Source: Dasypus novemcinctus
Taxonomy: Eukaryota; Chordata; Mammalia; Cingulata; Dasypodidae
DNA: 64,000 bases
Direction: 5' to 3'
Assembly (NCBI RefSeq): GCF_030445035.2
Contig: NC_080673.1
Location: 202,822,726 to 202,886,725, forward strand
Positions 57,299-64,000 of this stretch are shown in pieces; position 1 is the first letter of the stretch, and each line of letters starts with the position of its first letter. The notes beneath the pieces are model-generated. The model searched no databases. It was not told where the DNA came from and saw nothing but the letters and a program-made list of their open reading frames with translations. Position numbers and translations under genes: made by a program.

Positions 57299-57999
57299 GT
57301 GACATGGTGGCCCGCTGGGGTGGCCTTGCCTGGGGGTGGGGGAGACGGAGGAGGGGCCGTGTGTCCCGGTGAGGACCGGGCAGGACCGACAGCGGCAGCT
57401 CTGGCTGCCACCAGGGCTGGGGCGGGAACAACGGGGCTGCGGTCAGCTGCGTGCACGAGGGGTTTGTTTTTTTTTAAATCCCGGCTTTCTGGCTCTTTCT
57501 TGGAAATGACGGCAGCTCTGGCAACACAGCCTTCCATTCCCGGGGGCCTCCTGAGATGGCACCCCAAGTGTCCCTGAGCCCCAGCGCTTTTCCCTCATTA
57601 GCCCTCATTAGCACAGGACTTGGCGACCTTCGACGAGGGGCAGCCGTCCCTGGGGTGGGGTGCAGCCTGGTTTTTGAAGGGGGCAGCAGATTCGCTTCAG
57701 ACCCTGCGGAGAGGACTGGTCCCAGCTCTGCCACCGCCCAGGGGGATTGCCGTGGCAACTGGCCTCTGTGAGCTGAAGATCCACATCTACAAAATGGGGT
57801 GCCCTCCCCCTTCCCAGAGAGGTCAGGCTGAGAATGAAAGCACGCTCAGGGGCGCTTAGTTCCTCCCCCACCTTTCGTCCCGCATCAGTGACAACTCAAG
57901 GTTCAGAGAGGCCGAGCAACCTGCTCAAGGCGGCAAAGCTAAGACGGTGGAGCAGAGGACTTGACATGGGGAGAAGTCCAACATTTGATGGGTGCCGGC

Positions 58000-58140
58000 C
58001 ACCAGTCAGGCCTGGGCGGGTGCATTTGACGCATCACCTGGTCGGATCCTCCCAGCAGCCCAGTGCAGGGGGCACTGAGGCCGGGCCACTGGCCCGTGGT
58101 CACATAGCTTATAAGCGGCAGGTGGGACTCCAAGGCAGGT
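58000..58140 (+). mobile_element. MIR-like fragment in MAN2B2 intron 2
   Basis: GGATCCTCCCAGCAGCCCAG, CTGGCCCGTGGTCACATAGC and GGCAGGTGGGACTCCAAGGC. Confidence 0.6.
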
Positions 58141-58439
58141 GTGTCTGGCAGGGGTGTCCAGGGGCCGGTGTGTCCTGATGAGAGGTGAGCAGGAAACTCC
58201 AGGGGGCCGCTCCTGGAAGGCAGGGAATTTTCTCTGCTTTGATCCCTGCTGAATGCCCAGTACCTGGACCGGCTCATTCAATAGGGGACACAGTTGGTGC
58301 CCATTCAATATTCGTTGAGGAAATGAAATGTAAACATTGCACCTTCCAAAAGCAAGGAAATAGTGGTCTCTCAACCGCCCGGTGGTCCAGCACGCCCATT
58401 GCTTTGGCCATAATTTATCCTTCCTTCCTTCGCTGATAC

Positions 58440-58973
58440 CAAAAGATATTTATCATCTAATCATGAGACAAACCCAAAGTGCAGGACGTTCTACAGAATA
58501 ACTGGCCTGCTATCTTCAAACCTGTCGAAGCCATGAAAGAAAGAGGAGAGCTGGGTTGAAGGAGCCTAAAGAACTAAAGAGAAGGACAGTTAAATGCCAT
58601 ATGTGAGCCTAGATCGAAGCCCGTGCCAGGAAAAGGATATGAGTGGGGCAACTGAATAAAGGCTGTGGATTGGGTAGTAGTCTTGTATTAATGTGAATTT
58701 CCTGATTTTGATCATTATACTGTGATTATAAATATCCTCATTTTTAGGTAGTACTAACGTATGTAGGCGCAAGGGGCACAATATTGTGAAATTACTCAAG
58801 TGACAGAAAAAAATAATTTTTTTCATGGAAAAACAGTTATATATATTAAGAGAAGGAGTGTTAAGGCAAAGAGAACAAAACATTAATGAATCTGGGTACA
58901 AGATATATGGGAGCTTTGTACTGTTCTTGCAACTTTTCTATACGTTTGAAATTATTTCAAAAGTAACCATTTT
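58440..58973 (+). mobile_element. Old LINE-like 3' end in MAN2B2 intron 2
   Basis: AT-rich segment ending TTCTTGCAACTTTTCTATACG and GAAATTATTTCAAAAGT, a common end of old mammalian LINE copies. Confidence 0.5.
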
Positions 58974-59056
58974 AGGGGAGCAGATGTGGCTCCAGCAGTT
59001 GAGTGCCTGCCTCCCACATGGGAGTTTCCGGATTCGGTTCCCAGTGCCTCCCAAAG
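58974..59056 (+). mobile_element. Short tRNA-type SINE, single head
   Basis: An 83-base unit with A box (TGTGGCTCCAGCAG) and B-box-like GATTCGGTTCCC. A 15-bp TSD, AAAAGTAACCATTTT, has one mismatch (58959-58973, 59057-59071). Confidence 0.85.
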
Positions 59057-59340
59057 AAAAGTAAACATTTTGAGTATTTACAGGCACACATACGTAGACA
59101 CATGTATTATTTAGTTATTTACTCATTCATTTCTGAAGAGCAGCCGTGGGCCACGTGTCCTCCTGGGTGGGAGACACAGGACAGTGTCCCGCTTTTGCAG
59201 AATTCAGGGACACTCAATGGCAGGGACTGAGCTGGGACGAGGGGCTTTGCGGGGGGCACTGTGAGGTGCCATAGGCGTGTGCCCCCGCAGACCCACCCGC
59301 GCCGGGGCCGTGACCTGGCTTTTCTCCTCGCTGTGCCCAG

Positions 59341-59446
59341 GTCCGCCGGCTCGTGGGTGAGGGACGCCTGGAGTTCGTCATCGGCGGTCAGGTCATGCAC
59401 GACGAGGCTGTGACCCACTTGGACGACCAGATCCTGCAGCTGACAG
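59341..59446 (+). CDS. MAN2B2: MAN2B2 coding exon 3
   Basis: This 106-base exon encodes residues 96-130 plus the first base of the next codon, so it ends in phase 1. It carries the conserved [20 protein letters not shown] segment, where GH38 enzymes form the strand and helix next to the active site. The acceptor is CTGTGCCCAG and the donor is ACAG before GTGTGC. Intron 3 starts at 59447 and runs past the window edge: the next expected segment, carrying the nucleophile motif WHVDPFG in family members, was not found by 64000. Confidence 0.94.
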
Positions 59447-59644
59447 GTGTGCCCCCTGCCCTCCACCCCGCCCTCCACCTGTGGCCCCTCGGGGCCTCCT
59501 TCTGGGCTTGGCCTGGGTGTCTGGACACGGGTTCTGGTTTCCATCTGCCTCGCTCAGTGGGGACCTCGACCAGTGAAAACAGTGACTCACTAGTGTCCCA
59601 TCTGGGCCAGGGCAGGGCCAGGGGACTACGGGGTTAAGCGCGCG

Positions 59645-59830
59645 GGTCCTAGAGCCAGATGACCTGGTTGTCCCTGGCTCGGCCAGTCCCCAACCCCGTG
59701 ACTCTGGGCAGGAAATGTGACCAGCCTGGGCCTCAGTTTCCTCTTTGATGAAATGAATGTGATGGTCGTGTCCACTGCAGTAAATTGGGTGAATTCTTCT
59801 ACAGAACGTTTCGTGGAGTGTGTGGTCCCT
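59645..59830 (+). mobile_element. MIR-like fragment in MAN2B2 intron 3
   Basis: CCTAGAGCCAGATGACCTGG, GTGACTCTGGGCAGGAAATG and CCTCAGTTTCCTCTTTGATG in MIR order. Confidence 0.65.
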
Positions 59831-60572
59831 GGCAAGTGCTCAGAAAACGTTAGCCGCCATTGCCACCTCCACCGTCCTCATTGTCACCATCCTCGCCCCC
59901 TCCACCGTCACCACCATCACTGTTGTCACACCTTTTCCCTGTGCTGACAGCAGGCTGGCGAGGGGCCATCGTGACTTCGGGCTCGTTTGGCAGATGCAGA
60001 AACCGAGACCAAAGACATGGGGGGCCTCTCGAGAGCGCATGGTCAGTGGGAGAGCCTGGCCTTGAATCTGGCCCCCGCAACTCGGCTTCTAGGCACGTGG
60101 TCACTCCCCTAGGGCTCAGCGCTCAGTGTCCCCTTTGTAAGACGTCAGGGTAGAGCTGGGTGTTGTCGGAGGGCCTTTCAGGACGGTCTCCCCTCCCCAC
60201 TGTTTAGTCCAGGGCCCTGCTGATTCGGTTTCTCGCCGCCTCACTTCTATTCCTCAACCAGAGACTTGGCCACGTCCATCTGTTATTAGAAGCTGGTGGT
60301 GGAGACGCAGCCGTCTCTTCTCAGGCCCCAGTTCCATCTGTCTCTTTTGTCCACGCCGGCCCCCACAGACCACGCCCCTGCCCTGCACAGTGCACCTCGC
60401 TGCTCTCCCCCCACGCTGGCAGGTGGAGACCGTGTTCCCTAGGCAGTAGATGACAGAAGCAAGGCCCAGAGCCTGTGCCCTCATCCACCCAGCCGACCCC
60501 AACTCCAGAGCCTGTGTTTTTCTCATCCCCCCGCTTAAAATCTTAATTTTGACATCGCAGCAAGGTAACTGG

Positions 60573-60653
60573 GAACATGAGGTACCGGGGAGTGAACCCA
60601 GGACCTCGTCCACTGGAAGCAGGCGCTCAGCCACTGAGCTACATCCGCTCTCC
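60573..60653 (-). mobile_element. Short tRNA-type SINE head
   Basis: Reverse-oriented single tRNA-like head with GTAGCTCAGTGGCTGAGC and GGGTTCACTCC on the minus strand. Confidence 0.75.
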
Positions 60654-60690
60654 AATGAGAGCTGGTTTTTTCATTGTTTTGTTTTGTTTT

Positions 60691-60767
60691 TAGGAGGTAT
60701 CAGGGATCGAACCCGGGACCTCGTCCATGGGAAGCAGGACTCAGCCACTAAGCTACATCCTCTCCCC
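60691..60767 (-). mobile_element. Short tRNA-type SINE head
   Basis: A second reverse-oriented head 37 bases on, with TAGCTTAGTGGCTGAGT and GGGTTCGATCCC on the minus strand. It is a SINE unit rather than a tRNA gene because no acceptor stem or anticodon arm can be drawn. Confidence 0.78.
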
Positions 60768-60829
60768 AATCGTCTTTTCATAGCACTGCCCAGGCTCTTG
60801 CACGCAGCCTCGAGGCCTCTCACCCTCCC

Positions 60830-61055
60830 TCTCCAGTCTTGCGTCTCTGTCTGCTGCCCTTTTCCTGCTCTCGCCACGACAGCCCTTTCTCCCCCTCTGC
60901 TTTCGTTGGTGACGTTGCCTCTCGTTCTCCACCTGAATAACTAACTCACGCCTCGAGTCACCTGAGGAGTTGCCTCCTCCAGGAAACATGGGCTCCCTCA
61001 GCTCCTCATGCACCTCGTCTGATTCGTCTCTAGAGGACCTAGTGCAGGGTCTGGC
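60830..61055 (+). mobile_element. L2-like segment in MAN2B2 intron 3
   Basis: Short, diverged match, with CACCTCGTCTGATTCGTCTC and CTAGTGCAGGGTCTGGC in L2-like order. Confidence 0.4.
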
Positions 61056-61194
61056 CCAGAAAGTGCTGGGCGGCGGACGGGGGTGGGTGCTGCCTCGGGG
61101 ATGCCATCGCTGGGGCAGCCCTGCCTCTGGGCTGGCAGGACCGGGAAGAAAGGAAGGTGGAGGAGCAGGTGGGGGGAAGGGGGCCCAGCACGGG

Positions 61195-61455
61195 CTTCGT
61201 GTTGGACCGTCGCCTGCCCTGGGTGGTCACCCCAGCCCTGGGTGGTCCCTCCTGCCTGGTATCACCCCTGCCCTGCGTGATCACTCTTGCCTGACTGTCA
61301 CCCTGCTGGGAGGTCACCTCTGCCCTGGGCCATCACCCCTGCTGGGGAGTCACCCCTGCCCTGGGTGGTCACTCCTGCCTGCTGTCACCCCTGCCCTGGG
61401 CAGTCACTCTTGCCTGTCACCCTGCTGGGTGGTCACCCCTGTCCTGGGCTAGTCA
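61195..61455 (+). repeat. Degenerate GTCACCCCTGCCCTGG tandem repeat
   Basis: More than ten units of about 18-25 bases built on GTCACCCCTGCCCTGG and CTCTTGCCTG variants, in MAN2B2 intron 3. Confidence 0.85.
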
Positions 61456-63059
61456 AACCCCAGCTCTCGCCCCCACCCCAAGCCCTACCTGTAACCCCTC
61501 CCTCCTGTGTCATCACTCTCTTCGCCCTCCCTTCCTGGCTGCTGCCCCTCCAGCAGTGTTTAAGATAGGCTTAGCGTTCTCTTAGAAGGAAAGCGGGCCA
61601 CCAGCTCAGGTCTGAGCCTCCCTGCCTGTCCCCCTCCACCCCCGTCACTCCTTGGCCCTGCAGTCCAGCCTCTACCCCCACACGCCTGGGGGGCGTCAGG
61701 ACTGGTCACTGGGCTGGTTCAGCTGCTGCAACAGAGACCAACGTCGGGGGCTCAGAAAGCCAGAAGGTTTATTTGTCTCCTAGACGAGTCAGCAGCGATG
61801 GGGTGACTGCCCCGTGGCGTGGTCCAGGGATCCTGGGTGCTTCTGTCTTTTTGCTCTGCCGCCCCTAGGGAGTCCCTCTCCACACATGGTGAAGGCGGGC
61901 GCACCCCCCCCCCCCGGAGCTGTCATTCCAGGGGGAGGTAACCGTGGAGGACAGGCAGCTTCCTTTTGATGGCAGATGCAGAGCTTGCCCACATCGCCCT
62001 GTCTGCTTAGTCACATTGGTCAGAACTTAAGTCACATGACCTCCACTGGCTGCAGGGAAGGCTGGGAAATGTAGGCCATTATTCTGCTCACATCCCATTG
62101 GCCAGAATGGAGCCATGTGATCCTTTCTAGCTGCAAAGGAGGCTGGGGAATGTCGTCTCTAGCTGGGAGGCCATGCCCCCTGCTGAAAGGGGAAGTGTGT
62201 GGATCAGTTACTGAAAGGAAAGAAGAAAGAATGTATTTTGGGAGACAGCAATTTCAGTCACTACTTACGTCCTCAGTTAGGTGTCAGTCAGTCATGCTTT
62301 ATGCTGGAGGGCCAAAAAACTTGAGTAACTGTGGCTTTAGCCCTACAGACACTGCTTACTTAACAAGATGGGCACCTCCTTGCTGTGTGTGATTCTCATG
62401 TCCTTTCCCTCAAGGCCACAGAATGGCTGCCACAGCTCCAGGCATCATGCTACCACACAACCATGTTCAAGGCAGGAAAAAGGGGAAAGGGGCTTTCTTC
62501 TCGACTCTCTCTTTTTAAAAGAGATAGGAAATCTCTCCCTGAAACCTCCAAGCAGGCTTAACCCACACATCTTATCAGCCTGTCTAGCTGCAAGACAGGC
62601 TGAGAAAACAAATGAGCTTGCCATGTGCTGCTTAGATCAATCATAATCCACCCCTGGGGGCAGGGCATGCTACTCCTCAAAGTGCAAAGCAAGGGCTCTC
62701 TGAGTGAGGGTTGGCAGGCAGGGGGCCTCCCCTCCTGGGGTCACCCTCCTGAGCCTACCTGCCCCCTCCCAGCCTGGCATTGTTGCCCTCCTCTGAGCCC
62801 GCCTGCCTTGGGCACCCCACTCCCTCAGTTCTCCCCCTCTCCGTGTCCATCTCCTCTGCTTGCCGCACATCCTCCACCTGCCCCGGTGGGGTCCCTGCTC
62901 CCAGGCTGGTCCTCACGTGTCGTCTGTGCGTCTGATCCGGAATCTTCCTTAGCCCCTCCCGCCGTCGCCTTTTCCCTGTCTCAGCCTCGCTCACGGGTCT
63001 GATTGTTGCCCTGTCCCCGGAGCCCCGGGCACCATCTGGGCCTCGGGCAGTGCGGTCAC

Positions 63060-64000
63060 CCCTCGGGCTGAAGTGTGGTTTGCTGGCCTGGCAGGGGAGC
63101 GGCCACGGTAGGCCTAATTCCGCTGCCCCCATAATAGGGTGGCTGGTCGGACTCACCGCCACCCCTGAAGGAAGCTCGGCATGGGCGCAGAGTGCCCTCG
63201 GGTCTCCCCTTCTCGGCAGCCATGCTTCCGCGGCCGCCCCTCCTCCCAGATGGCGCCACCCGATGCCTTGTGGGGCGGCACCCTTCTTCTTCCTTCTCCC
63301 TGCGCAGGCGCAGGGTGGAAAATTCCAGTCTGCCCTTTTCCCCTCCCCGGACAGCAGCAACAGCCAGGTGTGGGCGGAAAAATCCAGCCCGCCCTTTTCC
63401 CTTCCCGCGACAGCAGCAACAGCTAGGCGTGGGCGGGAAACTCAAGTCTGCCCTCCACCCCAGCAACAGCAGCCACCAATCCCTAAACCCTGCCCCTTCC
63501 CCCAGCAACAGCGACAGCCAATCCCTAACCACCACCCCTCCCCCATCCGGTACCGCCCACTGACCTTTCGCCGGCAACCAATCAGAACAGGGCGTGGCTT
63601 CGACCAGTCAGCCTTCCCCAGCCCCTATAAAACTGTTGCCTCTCCCTCAATAAAGTGGACTTGCGTGTTTACCTTGTCTCCGCGGTAGTTCTTCTGCCGT
63701 GCGCCCTCCAGTCCTGAGAGCCCCCGACAAGGGCCTGGCCTCCCTTGTCCCCAGTTCGTCGCCTGCTTCGCCGGGCGACCCCTTCGTCGCCGGCTTCACC
63801 GGGCGACCCCGTCAGCCGAACCGCGCAACCCCTTGTGAGACCGATCCCTCGTCTGCTGCCGGACCGACCCCTCGTCCCAAGTGGGACCGACCCCTCGTCC
63901 CAAGCGGGACCGACCCCTCGTCCAGAGCTGGACCGACCCCTCGTCCGCAGCCAGACCCCACCTCTACCGAACGAGCAAGCCACCGCAGGGCAGCATTTCC
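63060..64000 (+). mobile_element. ERV LTR (class I-like) in MAN2B2 intron 3, running off the window
   Basis: The segment has retroviral LTR architecture. A GC-rich U3 carries direct repeats about 59 bases apart (63291-63470), each with a GGAAAA/GGGAAA core, GTGGGCGG and a CAGCAACAGC end. A CCAAT box (ACCAATCAGA, about 63577), a TATA box (TATAAAA, 63626-63632) and AATAAA (63649-63654) follow, then a U5-like GT/CT-rich stretch. Downstream are two copies of a 28-base repeat (from 63755) and five copies of a 23-base repeat (63839-63953). The left border, the primer-binding site and any internal genes cannot be set from this window. It may be a solo LTR or the 5' LTR of a provirus. Confidence 0.65.
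63755..63960 (+). repeat. 28-bp and 23-bp tandem repeats downstream of LTR signals
   Basis: A 28-base unit starting TTCGTCGCC occurs at 63755 and 63783. A 23-base unit starting GACCGACCCCTCGTCC occurs at 63839, 63862, 63885, 63908 and 63931, and a degenerate start is at 63954. Both lie 3' of AATAAA, so they belong to U5 or the leader if the LTR call is right. The repeats are CpG-rich. Confidence 0.85.

Larger units (their letters stand above)
57299..59340 (+). other. MAN2B2: MAN2B2 intron 2
   Basis: The intron is 2,042 bases with GT-AG ends. It holds MIR-like pieces (about 57690-57840 and 58000-58140), an AT-rich old LINE-like 3' end (about 58440-58973) and a short tRNA-type SINE (58974-59056). 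Confidence 0.85.
59447..64000 (+). other. MAN2B2: MAN2B2 intron 3, 5' part
   Basis: No further exon is seen. The intron contains a MIR-like piece (about 59645-59830), two short SINE heads (60573-60653 and 60691-60767), L2-like sequence (about 60830-61050), a degenerate GTCACCCCTGCCCTGG tandem repeat (61195-61455), old unclassified repeat-like DNA (61720-62640) and an ERV-type LTR from about 63060 on. Confidence 0.75.

Noticed and set aside
56642..57577. 311-codon frame covering MAN2B2 exon 2
   Set aside because: Only 57152-57298 is family-like and splice-bounded; the rest is intron read-through.
60691..60767. tRNA gene
   Set aside because: A- and B-box-like motifs are present, but no cloverleaf can be drawn and the unit recurs as a SINE head elsewhere.

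Overview
The window looks like nuclear DNA of a placental mammal, almost certainly an armadillo (Dasypus or a close relative). The main reason is about 21 copies of a tRNA-headed SINE with the structure of the armadillo DAS family: an A-box/B-box head, a conserved roughly 300-base body and an AAATCTTAAAA tail. There are also several copies of one LINE-1-type 3' end. Old mammal-wide repeats (L2, MIR, MaLR-like LTRs, old L1) and CpG depletion outside one promoter fit the same picture. The species call is inference from repeat families; no database was searched.

Only one protein-coding gene is visible: the 5' end of MAN2B2 (lysosomal/epididymal alpha-mannosidase, glycoside hydrolase family 38) on the + strand. 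A CpG-rich promoter precedes ATG 53938. Coding exons lie at 53938-54075, 57152-57298 and 59341-59446, together giving residues 1-130. The remaining exons lie beyond the right edge.

Layout. 1-8200: GC-rich intergenic DNA with MIR, L2, one DAS SINE and two LTR-like repeats. 8230-10500: a large CCACCAT-type minisatellite with higher-order duplications. 10500-45800: repeat-rich intergenic DNA with nested SINEs, LINE 3' ends, solo LTRs and small tandem repeats. 45869-52930: one old ERV-L-type provirus with both LTRs, a 5-bp target duplication, and gag, protease, RT, integrase and dUTPase remnants, broken by SINEs and two antisense LTRs. 53100-64000: MAN2B2 promoter, three exons and introns. The last kilobase, in MAN2B2 intron 3, holds a retroviral-type LTR with U3 enhancer repeats, CCAAT, TATA and AATAAA signals, in the same orientation as the gene.

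Long open frames elsewhere, including a 610-codon frame in the minisatellite, are by-products of low-complexity or GC-rich DNA. No new gene system was found. The most notable items are the TSD-bounded ERV-L provirus, a solo-LTR family with one apparent LINE-made retrocopy, the higher-order minisatellite and the promoter-like LTR inside MAN2B2.
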